NCBI GenBank assembly: GCA_902495545.1
Contig: CABUXM010000045.1
Coordinates: 1 to 16,156 of the forward strand
From: an uncultured Collinsella sp.
GTDB taxonomy: Bacteria; Actinomycetota; Coriobacteriia; Coriobacteriales; Coriobacteriaceae
DNA: 16,156 nucleotides
Direction of reading: 5' to 3'
The notes under the pieces were generated by a model, which saw only the letters and a program-made list of their open reading frames with translations, did no database searches and was not told the origin of the DNA. Made by a program: the position numbers and the translations under genes. This document shows positions 1 to 6,953 of this stretch, in pieces (within the stretch, counting starts at the first letter, position 1; each line of letters begins with the position of its first letter).

Positions 1-4
1 CCGC

Positions 5-123
5 TTGACGCTGCGCGAGCCGCATTCACACCAATCTGACGTTCAACTTCAAGGGCGCGACCAGAAGGTCAGCGCCCTTTCGTTTCACGTCACCTTGGTG
101 CAAATGCGGCTCGCTCGCTGTCG
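5..123. repeat. Element A1: 119-nt nested hairpin, copy 1 of a structural repeat family
   Basis: The segment folds into one long imperfect hairpin. The outer stem pairs 16-33 with 96-113 (16 of 18 pairs), a middle stem pairs 37-42 with 87-92, and the inner stem pairs 51-58 with 72-79. It is capped by GACC-AGAA-GGTC (59-70) with a bulged A at 71. It starts with TTGACGCTGCGCG and ends with CTCGCTGTCG. The same ends, the same cap and the same total length recur at 3327-3445, but with different stem sequences that still pair. It lies 3' of the deformylase gene; what lies to its left is outside the window. It could be a structured RNA, a bidirectional terminator or a palindromic mobile repeat. The strand is not determined. 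Confidence 0.75.
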
Positions 124-197
124 TGTGCTCAGCCTGCGTCGTTACCATGGTCCATTAGGGACGGAGGAAAACAGATCATTTTCCTTGACTCGCGGAA

Positions 198-608
198 CTA
201 GATCACGATTCCGCAGCAATGATCGATTTCATGCTGGATGATCTCGGCGGTGTAGCCCGAGAAGTTTTTGATGCGGTGGACGAAGTTCTCGTCCAAATAC
301 TCCACCTTAATGCGGCGATAGCGGGTGCAGGGACGCTCGCCGATCAGCGAGAGGCATCCTTCGCTCGTCTGATAGGCATTGACCTGCTCAAGAATTTGAG
401 GGTTGTACATCAGCAGCGCCCTGTTGCCGTCCTTTACGCAGATGATGCGTTTGCGTACGCCGATCATGTTGGCGGCGAGCCCCACGCACTCGTGCTCATG
501 TTCGTTGAGCGTATCCAGGAGGTCCTGCCCGGTCGCGGCATCGTCGGGTCCCGCGTCTTCGGAAGACAGGCGCAAAAAGAACTCGGATTTCATGATGGGC
601 TTAATCAT
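198..608 (-). CDS. def: Peptide deformylase, short type
   Basis: Predicted to remove the N-formyl group from the initiator methionine of new proteins, using a metal ion, in the cytoplasm. The 136-residue product shows motif 2 EGCLS (Cys85) and motif 3 HEIDH (His126, Glu127, His130), giving the Cys plus two His metal site. Motif 1 reads CVGLAANM (residues 41-48), so the usual first Gly and the usual Gln are Cys and Met; I recall this from the short deformylases of Firmicutes, where it is normal. The start at 608 is chosen because GAGGAG lies 6 nt upstream and the protein then matches short-type length. The open frame continues upstream to 824 but has no family character there. A TATTAT -10-like box (647-652, minus strand) lies about 40 nt upstream. 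It is transcribed away from the MFS gene, leaving a 205-bp shared upstream region. Confidence 0.88.
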   Translation of the reverse strand: MIKPIMKSEFFLRLSSEDAGPDDAATGQDLLDTLNEHEHECVGLAANMIGVRKRIICVKDGNRALLMYNPQILEQVNAYQTSEGCLSLIGERPCTRYRRIKVEYLDENFVHRIKNFSGYTAEIIQHEIDHCCGIVI

Positions 609-708
609 GGCGGGCTCCTCATGTCTCATGCTTTCGTGGACTTTTAATAATAGCGCGGAAGGAAAGCTGTGCGTCCGCGTTACAATCTTTCGATGTTGGA
701 CCATGTTG

Positions 709-766
709 CCAGACTCGTCGTGTGCGGCGTCTGGCGTAAGTCTAGGGCTCATTTTTCGCCCTGGAC
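709..766 (+). promoter_or_regulatory. Two hairpins in the leader of the MFS gene
   Basis: Pairs CCAGAC 709-714 with GTCTGG 729-734, then 740-748 with 758-766 (9 pairs including one G-T) around a T-rich 9-nt loop. Both sit between a TACAAT box (681-686) and the MFS start codon at 814. Drug exporter leaders can carry attenuators, but there is no U tract directly after either stem, so a regulatory role is only a possibility. Confidence 0.3.
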
Positions 767-813
767 TGTTCCTCTGGGGCGATGCGACTGTCGTTCCAAG
801 AGGAAGGAAATGC

Positions 814-2229
814 ATGGGGAGCAAATCTCAGCAACAAGTTCAAGTAGCGCCATCGGCCACCGCGGCGATTCTCGTCGTAATGTATATTGCAGCCTTTGTT
901 GCCGCGTTTAACGAGAACATCATTAACGTGGCGTTGCACGACATTATGGCGGCCTTTTCGGTGAGTGCCACCACGGCGCAGTGGCTCGTTTCGGGCTACA
1001 TGATCGTGACGTCGATCTTTACGGCCATCATGGCCTTCCTGTCCGGCCGTTTCTCGACGCGCAAGCTGCTGTTTTTCGCATGCGGATGCATGGTCGCCGG
1101 CGAAGTCCTGTGTCTGATCGCTCCGTCGTTTAGCGTTTTGCTGCCAAGTCGTATTTTGCAGGCTGCGGGATCGGGCATCTTGTTCCCGCTCATGATGAAC
1201 GTGGTGCTGTCTTGCGCCCCGCGCGAGAAGCTCGGTCTGTATCTGAGCCTGGGCGGTGCCTGCATTACGCTGGGGCCGGCGTTTGGACCCGTGATCAGCG
1301 GTCTTATGTGCACGTTGTTTGGCTGGAGGGCGGTGTTCGTAGTGCCGCTGGTGGGCTGCATTGCGGTCGCTGCGGCGGGCGTAAAGCTTGTTCAGAATGT
1401 CGGAGAGCGCTCGAACGCCACGCTTGATATTCTGTCGGTTGTTTTGCTCGCCGCCGGTATTACGGCATTTGTGTATTCCGTAGGCGAGTTCTCGACCAAT
1501 CTGATTGCCGGCATCGTGACGCTCTTCGCCGCCATTGTGCTGCTCGGCCTGTTTGCGGCCCGTCAGCTCAAGCTCGAGCATCCGGTGCTTAACGTGCGTC
1601 CCATGGCGAGCGTTCGCTTTTGGCCTGCGTGCCTGCTTGTGGTGGTGTCGATGATGACGACGTTCTCGATGAGTGTTTTGTTGCCGCTCTATTTTGAAGG
1701 TTCCTACGGCATGACCGCACTTATTGCGGGCCTGCTCATTTTGCCGGCGATTGCCTGCAACGCCGTGACCTCGATTGTGGGCGGACGCGTGATGGACGCC
1801 CGTGGCGCATGGCCGCTGCTGCCGGTCGGCTTTGCCCTGATTGCCGTGGGGCAGACTGCCATCTCGATGACGGCGGCAAGCATGAACATCGGCGTCGTCG
1901 TGGTACTGACCGTTGTGGTGTATGCCGGAGTCGGTTTGGTGCTGAGCCCCTCGCAAACGGCCGGCTTGGAGACGCTGCCTGCCGCTGAACATCCTCACGG
2001 AACGGCATTGCTTAACACGTGGAACATGATTGCCGCATCGTTTGGCCCGTCGCTGTTTGTCGGCCTGCTCTCGAATTCTGCGGCGACTGCCGGCGCGGCT
2101 GGTGCTGCGACCGACGTTGCCCAGGCGATTGGATTTGCAACTGCCGTGCGTGTGGCGGCTGTGATTGCCGTGGTCGGGTTCGTGGCGTCGCTGGTGTACG
2201 CTCATCGCGAGTCGCACATGTCGCATTAA
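814..2229 (+). CDS. MFS transporter, DHA2 (EmrB/QacA-like) drug exporter family
   Basis: A 471-residue, strongly hydrophobic protein, about the length expected of a 14-helix drug:H+ antiporter of the inner membrane. TM1 carries the DHA2-type signature FNENIINVALHDI (family form LDxTIVNVALP). The loop after TM2 has the motif A remnant SGRFSTRKLLF. TM5 has motif C, GGACITLGPAFGPVISG, typical of exporters. The substrate cannot be read from sequence; a multidrug or metabolite exporter is likely. The start at 814 is preferred because AGGAAGG lies just upstream and the protein begins with a short polar tail before TM1. The same frame is open back to 403, but that part overlaps the divergent deformylase gene antisense and is not protein-like. 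The product ends in a short polar tail (HRESHMSH). No partner membrane-fusion protein is adjacent, so it probably acts alone. Confidence 0.85.
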   Translation: MGSKSQQQVQVAPSATAAILVVMYIAAFVAAFNENIINVALHDIMAAFSVSATTAQWLVSGYMIVTSIFTAIMAFLSGRFSTRKLLFFACGCMVAGEVLCLIAPSFSVLLPSRILQAAGSGILFPLMMNVVLSCAPREKLGLYLSLGGACITLGPAFGPVISGLMCTLFGWRAVFVVPLVGCIAVAAAGVKLVQNVGERSNATLDILSVVLLAAGITAFVYSVGEFSTNLIAGIVTLFAAIVLLGLFAARQLKLEHPVLNVRPMASVRFWPACLLVVVSMMTTFSMSVLLPLYFEGSYGMTALIAGLLILPAIACNAVTSIVGGRVMDARGAWPLLPVGFALIAVGQTAISMTAASMNIGVVVVLTVVVYAGVGLVLSPSQTAGLETLPAAEHPHGTALLNTWNMIAASFGPSLFVGLLSNSAATAGAAGAATDVAQAIGFATAVRVAAVIAVVGFVASLVYAHRESHMSH

Positions 2230-2381
2230 TGTGTGCACATAGATTCTGCAGCTAGATTGGATGGCGACACCATAAACTAATGGACGTTTTGCCGAGAGGC
2301 ATGAATATTTAAAGCGCAAAGAGTGCGCGACGGGCCCCGCGAATGGGGCGATGATGCCCGAGAGGGCCAAGAAGGAGTCTC

Positions 2382-3293
2382 ATGTCTGAGAACGAAGAGA
2401 TCATGAACGAGACCGAGAACGAGACCGTGGCTGCCGAGGTCGAGGCAGTCGAGACCGTGGAGACCGAAGCTGCCGAGGTTGAGGCTGCTGACGAGGTTTC
2501 CGCCGAGGAGGAGGCCGAGGTTGTCGAGGCCGCCGTTGATTACGATGACGAAGAGCTGATGGACAAGATGCAGAAGGCCGCCCGCCTGCTGCGTAGCCGT
2601 CGCTTTGCTATTTCCAAGGAGGAGGAGGCCAAGGCCGAGCGCATGGCGAACATCGAGCGCGCCATCAAGCTTCTTGACCTCAAGCCCAAGATGGAGCAGA
2701 AGGAAATGTCCGACCTGCTGGGCATGCGCCTCCGTGAGCTCGATGGCCTGATGGCCGAGGCCGAGGCCGCCGATCTGGTCGGCCGCATCGACGACGCCGA
2801 GGGCGATATGCGCAAGATCGTTGTCTTCGCTGCCGAGGATGCCGCTGAGGGCCTGGTCGAGCTTGCCAACAAGAAGGAGAAGCTCCTGCCTGAGCTTTCT
2901 TACGAGGAGGCCACCGAGCTGATGGCCGCTCTCGATAAGGTCATCGCTCCGCTCGTCGCCATGGGCCTGGACGAGGACCGCGGTCCTCGCGGCGGTCGTG
3001 ACGATCGCGGCGGCCGTGGCGGCGACCGTGGCGGTCGCGGCGGCTTTGGCGATCGCGGTGGCCGTGGCGGTGACCGCGGTGGTCGCGGTGGCGATCGTGG
3101 CGGCCGTGGCGGCTTTGGTGACCGTGGCGGCGACCGTGGCGGTCGCGGCGGCTTTGGCGGCAACCGTGGTGGCTATGGCGATCGCGGTGGCAACCGTGGC
3201 GGCTTCGGCGGCAACCGTGGTAACGACCGTGGCGGTCGCGGTGGCGATCGTGGCGGCCGCAACGGTGGCGGCTTCCGCGGCAACCGTTTCTAG
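2382..3293 (+). CDS. Acidic, possible winged-helix protein with an RGG-rich C-terminal tail; putative RNA-binding protein
   Basis: 303 residues in three parts. Residues 1-58 are almost entirely Glu, Ala, Val and Thr and very acidic. Residues about 60-190 are helical and charged, and 90-150 have a helix-turn-helix-like pattern (KEMSDLLGMRLRELDGLMAE, then KIVVFAAEDA) that could be a winged helix of MarR type. Residues 200-303 are a disordered tail with about 20 RGG triplets, plus FGD, FGG and YGD spacers. RGG tails bind RNA and promote condensation in known proteins; the role here is inferred. The start at 2382 follows AAGGAG with a short 4-nt gap; Met8 (2403) is an alternative. The 152-nt upstream region has small GC-rich hairpins at 2314-2328 and 2331-2360. 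I do not recognise a named family for the full protein, and no helicase domain precedes the tail. Confidence 0.75.
   Translation: MSENEEIMNETENETVAAEVEAVETVETEAAEVEAADEVSAEEEAEVVEAAVDYDDEELMDKMQKAARLLRSRRFAISKEEEAKAERMANIERAIKLLDLKPKMEQKEMSDLLGMRLRELDGLMAEAEAADLVGRIDDAEGDMRKIVVFAAEDAAEGLVELANKKEKLLPELSYEEATELMAALDKVIAPLVAMGLDEDRGPRGGRDDRGGRGGDRGGRGGFGDRGGRGGDRGGRGGDRGGRGGFGDRGGDRGGRGGFGGNRGGYGDRGGNRGGFGGNRGNDRGGRGGDRGGRNGGGFRGNRF
2979..3290 (+). repeat. Tandem RGG-coding low-complexity repeat
   Basis: A near-tandem run of CGY GGY GGY units, often joined by GAY or by TTY GGY GAY, encodes the RGG tail. The units vary mostly at third positions, which argues for selection on the peptide rather than only recent slippage. 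The strand bias gives long false open frames on the other strand (Pro-Pro-Arg repeats). Confidence 0.85.
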
Positions 3294-3295
3294 GG

Positions 3296-3323
3296 GTTAC
3301 GCGGTTTTACCAAACCGCGTAAC
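3296..3323 (+). terminator. Perfect 12-bp hairpin right after the RGG gene stop codon
   Basis: GTTACGCGGTTT (3296-3307) pairs perfectly with 3312-3323 around a 4-nt loop, starting 2 nt after the TAG stop. No U tract follows, so it may be an mRNA-stabilising 3' end or a factor-dependent terminator rather than a classic intrinsic one. Confidence 0.6.
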
Positions 3324-3326
3324 TAG

Positions 3327-3445
3327 TTGACGCTGCGCGCCCACCAGAGCGACAACTTGTCATTCAAAGAGGACGGCATGACCAGAAGGTCTATGCCGTC
3401 CTCTTTTCATGCCAATTTGTTCGCTCTGGTGGGCGCTCGCTGTCG
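3327..3445. repeat. Element A2: 119-nt nested hairpin, copy 2 of the family seen at 5-123
   Basis: Outer stem 3337-3352 with 3421-3436 is 16 perfect pairs. It continues with one bulge (3353-3355 with 3417-3419) and a partly paired middle (3357-3363 with 3409-3415). The inner stem 3366-3379 with 3393-3406 is 14 perfect pairs, capped by GACC-AGAA-GGTC (3380-3391) with a bulged T at 3392. Both ends (TTGACGCTGCGCG and CTCGCTGTCG) and the total length of 119 match A1, while the stems share no obvious sequence. It lies in the gap between the convergent RGG and pdxT genes. The inner stem is followed by TTTT on the plus strand, so it could also terminate transcription. Confidence 0.78.
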
Positions 3446-3486
3446 GTACCAAAACATCGGCATTCCCAAGGGGTCATTTGCACCAA

Positions 3487-3560
3487 AAAATGAGAGTGGA
3501 TAATCTCCCGGTTTGAGCCTGCATTCAAGCTCAAAGTGGGAGATTATCCACTCTCGTTTC
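3487..3560 (-). terminator. Strong 18-bp hairpin, intrinsic terminator for pdxST
   Basis: GAGAGTGGATAATCTCCC (3492-3509) pairs perfectly with 3538-3555. Inside it a second 7-bp stem (3512-3518 with 3529-3535) closes a 10-nt loop. Read on the minus strand the stem is followed by ATTTTTT, which fits an intrinsic terminator for the pdxS-pdxT transcript. The plus-strand side is also T-rich (CGTTTCGTTTG), so it may stop transcription from both convergent genes. Confidence 0.75.
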
Positions 3561-3578
3561 GTTTGTTGATGTCGATGC

Positions 3579-4166
3579 CTACATTTGTAGGAACAGTTCG
3601 TGGAGGCGGGAGTCTTCATCGAGTTCGGGGTGGAAGGTTACGCCGAACTGGTTGCCCTGACGGGCGGCGACAATACGACCGTCGACTTTCGCTAAGGCCT
3701 TGGCGTCGCCGTGGACCTCGACGATGCGGGGCGCGCGGATAAACGTCAGCGGCACTTCACCGTCGATGCCGGCTATTTGCCCCTTGGTTCGAAAGCTGCC
3801 GAGCTGCCTGCCGTAGGCATTGCGCTCGACAAGTACATCCATGGTTTCCAGACGCGGCGTGCCCTTATCGTCATGGGCGGCAAGGTCGTGAGCCAGTAGA
3901 ATCAGGCCGGCGCAGGTGCCCAGGACGGGCATACCTTCAGCGATACGGGCACGAAGCTCCTCGAGCATGTCCAACTCATCAAGCAGCTTCCCTTGAACGG
4001 TAGACTCGCCGCCGGGAAGTACCAGACGGTCAAAGTCCTGCTTCAAATCAGCCGCCTGCCTCAGCTCAATACAACGTGCGCCCAGCTCGGATAGTCTTGC
4101 CTCGTGCTCGGCAAAAGCACCTTGGACCGCCAGCACGGCGACCGTCTGGTCTGCATAATCGCTCAT
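3579..4166 (-). CDS. pdxT: Pyridoxal 5'-phosphate synthase glutaminase subunit PdxT
   Basis: Hydrolyses glutamine and channels the ammonia to PdxS for PLP synthesis by the deoxyxylulose-independent route. The 195-residue product is a class I-type glutaminase: PGGES at 51-55, nucleophile Cys85 in GTCAG, and His179/Glu181 in FHPEL completing the triad. Length is normal for the family. The start at 4166 has AGAAAGGA upstream. It lies 20 nt after the pdxS stop on the same strand, so the two are co-transcribed and made in step. The strong hairpin at 3487-3560 follows. Confidence 0.96.
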   Translation of the reverse strand: MSDYADQTVAVLAVQGAFAEHEARLSELGARCIELRQAADLKQDFDRLVLPGGESTVQGKLLDELDMLEELRARIAEGMPVLGTCAGLILLAHDLAAHDDKGTPRLETMDVLVERNAYGRQLGSFRTKGQIAGIDGEVPLTFIRAPRIVEVHGDAKALAKVDGRIVAARQGNQFGVTFHPELDEDSRLHELFLQM

Positions 4167-4186
4167 GTGCGATCCTTTCTGCTGGA

Positions 4187-5077
4187 CTAGCGCCCGCGTT
4201 CCTCCATGATGATCTCGATTTCGTCGGCGTTGATGCCCACCATGGCCTCGCCCAGGTCCTCCGAAAGCTCGGCGATGAGCTTGGCATCGGTGAAGTTTGC
4301 CACGGCCTTGACGATGGCGGCGGCGCGCTTGGCGGGGTCGCCGCTCTTAAAGATGCCCGAGCCGACAAAGACGCCCTCGGCACCCAGCTGCATCATCAGC
4401 GCGGCGTCGGCGGGGGTCGCTACGCCGCCAGCGGCAAAGTTCACGACGGGAAGCTTACCCGTGGCATGGACCTCGCGCACCAGCTCGACCGGAACCTGCA
4501 GTTGCTTGGCTGCCTCAAAGAGCTCGTCGTCGCGCAGGGCAACTACGTCGCGGATCTGCTTTTGGATTTTGCGCATGTGACGCACGGCCTGAACGACGTC
4601 GCCCGTACCCGGCTCACCCTTGGTGCGAATCATCGTGGCGCCTTCGGCAACACGGCGCAGCGCCTCGCCCAGATCACGGGCGCCGCAGACAAACGGCACG
4701 TCAAACTGGGTCTTGTCGATGTGATAGACGTCATCGGCAGGGGAGAGAACCTCGGACTCGTCGATGTAATCGATCTCGATGGCCTGCAGGACCTGCGCCT
4801 CGACGATGTGACCGATGCGGCACTTGGCCATAACAGGGATGGAGACGGCCTCTTGGATGCCCTTGATCATCTTGGGGTCGCTCATGCGTGAGACGCCGCC
4901 TGCAGCACGGATGTCGGCCGGGATGCGCTCGAGAGCCATGACGGCGCAAGCGCCTGCCTCCTCGGCGATGCGTGCCTGCTCGGGCGTGGTGACGTCCATG
5001 ATGACGCCGCCCTTGAGCATCTGCGCGAGCTCTCGATTGAGTTTGACGCGATCGGCCTTGCTGGTCTGTTCTGCCAT
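4187..5077 (-). CDS. pdxS: Pyridoxal 5'-phosphate synthase lyase subunit PdxS
   Basis: Condenses ribose 5-phosphate, glyceraldehyde 3-phosphate and ammonia (from PdxT) into PLP; family members form 12-subunit rings decorated by PdxT. The 296-residue product keeps Asp28 in the strand VIMDV, Lys85 in PVMAKCRIGH (the family's ribose-phosphate Schiff-base lysine) and Lys153 in TKGEPGTG (the second lysine). The ring-forming barrel is complete and ends EERGR. The start at 5077 is chosen because AAGGGAG lies upstream and the product then begins MAEQTSK; the frame is open to 5119, but the extra 14 residues are not family-like. It is divergent from pdxR, with 145 bp between them. Confidence 0.97.
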   Translation of the reverse strand: MAEQTSKADRVKLNRELAQMLKGGVIMDVTTPEQARIAEEAGACAVMALERIPADIRAAGGVSRMSDPKMIKGIQEAVSIPVMAKCRIGHIVEAQVLQAIEIDYIDESEVLSPADDVYHIDKTQFDVPFVCGARDLGEALRRVAEGATMIRTKGEPGTGDVVQAVRHMRKIQKQIRDVVALRDDELFEAAKQLQVPVELVREVHATGKLPVVNFAAGGVATPADAALMMQLGAEGVFVGSGIFKSGDPAKRAAAIVKAVANFTDAKLIAELSEDLGEAMVGINADEIEIIMEERGR

Positions 5078-5169
5078 GGTTGCTCCCTTGGTTGGCATGT
5101 GCATTGCTTGACGGAACATCCTATCGGGGAGCTGGGTATGGCGAAATACTCAGTTTTCGAGATAATAAC

Positions 5170-5211
5170 AAGGTCAGACTAATACCAGATTGAACAGCTC
5201 GATAAGGTCAG
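5170..5211. promoter_or_regulatory. Direct AAGGTCAG repeats, candidate PdxR operator
   Basis: AAGGTCAG occurs at 5170-5177 and 5204-5211, 34 bp apart start to start, about three helical turns, in the divergent pdxS-pdxR spacer. PdxR-type MocR regulators are known to bind direct repeats in this position. The second box overlaps the likely pdxR ribosome binding site (AGGTGG 5210-5215), which would fit autoregulation. A GATAAT box at 5161-5166 lies beside the first repeat. No binding is shown by the sequence itself. Confidence 0.45.
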
Positions 5212-5222
5212 GTGGCAAACTC

Positions 5223-6662
5223 ATGCTTGACTACAATTTGGAAAAACGCGGCGAAGCATCGCTTTATGAGTATGTTTACCAGCAAATTCGAGATGATATC
5301 GTTGCTGGACGTATTGCGGCGGGGGAGCATCTTCCGTCTAAGCGCGCCTTTGCCAGTCATCTGGGAATCAGTGTCATTACCATCGAGAATGCATATAGCC
5401 AGTTACTTGCCGAGGGCTATATTTGCTCAATGCCGCGTCGTGGCTACTACGCTTGCGAGCTTCCGGATGCACCGGTTTTGGCTTCGGCTGCGGAGGGCAT
5501 CGACCGAGATACTGTCTCTGCGGGTCCTAGCGCGCATGATGTCAACGGACAGGTCGAGCGATTCGATGCGCTTTCTCCTTCCGCTTTGGAGGCGGCGCGG
5601 CTTTGGCAAAGCGCGCTACGGGCGACGCTGGCATCCGAAGACGAGCGCGAAATCTTTTCGCCCGCACCGGCGCAGGGCACCGCTCGGCTGCGACGCGCAA
5701 TTGCTCACCATCTGCGCGGGACAAGGGGCATGAATATCGATCCTAATAACATTGTTATCGGCGCGGGCGCCCAGCTGCTCGATACCATGTTGGTTCAGTT
5801 GCTTGGCGCTGACAAGGTGTATGCCGTTGAGGACCCGGGCTATTTGCGTCTGACGCGCATCTATCAGGCTATGGGCTGCAAAGTTCGACATATCCCGTTG
5901 GATGATGAGGGCGTGGACTTGAGCACTCTGCAGAAAAGCGGGACCGATGTCCTTCATCTGATGCCGTCCCATCAGTATCCGACCGGCCTTGTGACGAGCA
6001 TTGCGCGTCGCTATGCGCTTCTGAGCTGGGCCGCCGAGCGACCAGGTCGATATCTCATCGAAGATGACTTTGATTGTGAGTTTCGCCTTGCCGGCAAGCC
6101 GATTCCTGCGCTCGCATCGATCGATGCCGCCCAGTCGGTTATTTACACCAACACGTTTTCGAAGAGCCTGTCATCGGCGTTGCGTCTAGCGTACATGGTG
6201 TTGCCCGATGAGCTAATGGAGCGGTTTAGGCGCAACCTTGGTTTTTACGCCTCGTCGGTGAGCTCTGTTGACCAGGTTGCTTTGGCGCGTTTACTGGAAT
6301 CGGGTGATTACGAGCGACATGTGAACCGCGTGCGCGTTCGTGCTCGCGAGGCGCGTGATGGCCTGATGGCGCTTGTGCGCAAGGTATTTCCGGCAGGGGA
6401 AGTCTCGATCGAACACGCAGACGCGGGCCTTTACTGCACCGTGGTTGCGGAGCGTAGAACGGGCGGAAGCTCTTTTGCGCAGGCTCTCACGCGCTCGAAT
6501 ATCCCATTTATCGATATCAGTGACTGTTTTTGGTGTGCCGATGGTGCGTCTGCCCCTGAAGACTCAACTAAAATTCTTGTCCAGTATGACGATTTGGGTC
6601 CAAAAGCGCTTAACGCCTTGGAAGTACAGCTAATGGGGGCACTCTGCAATCTAAGTGAGTAG
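5223..6662 (+). CDS. pdxR: PdxR-like transcription regulator, GntR/MocR family (wHTH plus aminotransferase-fold domain)
   Basis: 479 residues. Residues about 10-80 are a GntR winged helix (LYEYVYQQIRDDIVAG, then LPSKRAFASHLGIS). From about 120 onward it is a fold-type I aminotransferase-like domain that binds PLP as a sensor: EDPGYLR, the DDFDCEFR segment, and the PLP lysine Lys314 in NTFSKSLSSALRLAY. It lies divergent to pdxST, the classic arrangement for PdxR, which activates pdxST when PLP is low and may repress itself. The ATG at 5223 has AGGTGG 7 nt upstream; a TTG at 5190 in the same frame is less likely. The last codons and the stop (Leu-Ser-Glu-TAG) lie at the edge of the palindromic repeat that follows, so the C-terminal residues may come from that repeat. 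Confidence 0.88.
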   Translation: MLDYNLEKRGEASLYEYVYQQIRDDIVAGRIAAGEHLPSKRAFASHLGISVITIENAYSQLLAEGYICSMPRRGYYACELPDAPVLASAAEGIDRDTVSAGPSAHDVNGQVERFDALSPSALEAARLWQSALRATLASEDEREIFSPAPAQGTARLRRAIAHHLRGTRGMNIDPNNIVIGAGAQLLDTMLVQLLGADKVYAVEDPGYLRLTRIYQAMGCKVRHIPLDDEGVDLSTLQKSGTDVLHLMPSHQYPTGLVTSIARRYALLSWAAERPGRYLIEDDFDCEFRLAGKPIPALASIDAAQSVIYTNTFSKSLSSALRLAYMVLPDELMERFRRNLGFYASSVSSVDQVALARLLESGDYERHVNRVRVRAREARDGLMALVRKVFPAGEVSIEHADAGLYCTVVAERRTGGSSFAQALTRSNIPFIDISDCFWCADGASAPEDSTKILVQYDDLGPKALNALEVQLMGALCNLSE

Positions 6663-6771
6663 ACTTTTGGCACTTTGGCGAGCAGGCAGTTTTGTAGCAA
6701 GCTATCTACCTGCGGTTTTGAAAAGCAGGATGACCGGCCTGCTCGGGATATTCAAAAAAGTCTACTCACTT
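6653..6771. repeat. Element C1: 119-bp palindromic repeat at the 3' end of pdxR
   Basis: The ends are a perfect 16-bp inverted repeat: AAGTGAGTAGACTTTT (6653-6668) against 6756-6771. An inner stem pairs 6679-6687 with 6737-6745 (9 bp). The copy at 8072-8190 has the same length and, counted by eye without gaps, about 78% identity, and is best conserved at the ends. The first bases encode the last residues and the TAG of pdxR. As RNA it would act as a 3' hairpin and possible terminator; as DNA it resembles a MITE or REP-type palindrome. Confidence 0.85.
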
Positions 6772-6953
6772 GCCGCGCAAAGCTTCTACATGAGAAAAAA
6801 TGGGGTTTTCAACAGGGTTTCGTCCAGCTCTTGGCAAGCTTTTGGCCAGTTGGGGAGGGCTGTTGAAAACTTGGCAGTCCGTTCGGCGCCATTTTTGGTG
6901 CGTTCGCGCCAATGCGTGACTGACTGGGTTGAAATTCGTGTTTTCCTGTGCCT
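6772..6953 (+). other. Gene-free leader before the DUF559-like gene, with an 11-bp inverted repeat
   Basis: GTTTTCAACAG (6805-6815) pairs perfectly with CTGTTGAAAAC (6860-6870), 44 nt apart. A second small hairpin, GCGCCA/TGGTGC, lies at about 6887-6901. I see no convincing -35/-10 pair and no Shine-Dalgarno before the next start codon. The inverted repeat could be an operator or a trace of an element boundary. Confidence 0.5.

Noticed and set aside
165..185. Small AGGAAAA/TTTTCCT hairpin after the deformylase gene as its terminator
   Set aside because: Only 7 weak A/T-rich pairs and no U tract after the stem on the minus strand; element A1 is a better candidate 3' structure.
5..241. Open frame across element A1
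   Set aside because: It reads through a long hairpin, has no ribosome binding site and no protein-like character.
403..813. N-terminal extension of the MFS gene back to 403
   Set aside because: It overlaps the deformylase gene antisense, is not hydrophobic or conserved in style, and the good ribosome binding site is at 801-808.
669..911. 80-codon frame overlapping the MFS start
   Set aside because: It overlaps two leader hairpins and the transporter start, lacks a ribosome binding site and looks like chance.
742..2370. Long minus-strand open frame (542 codons) opposite the MFS gene
   Set aside because: It has the Arg/His/Gln-rich composition typical of an antisense shadow of a GC-rich membrane protein gene, and no recognisable domain.
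2979..3290. CRISPR-like array in the RGG coding repeat
   Set aside because: The units are short, in frame and without unique spacers; it is a coding low-complexity repeat.
4076..4891. Plus-strand open frame of 271 codons opposite pdxS/pdxT
   Set aside because: pdxS and pdxT are complete and highly conserved on the other strand; the frame is a shadow.
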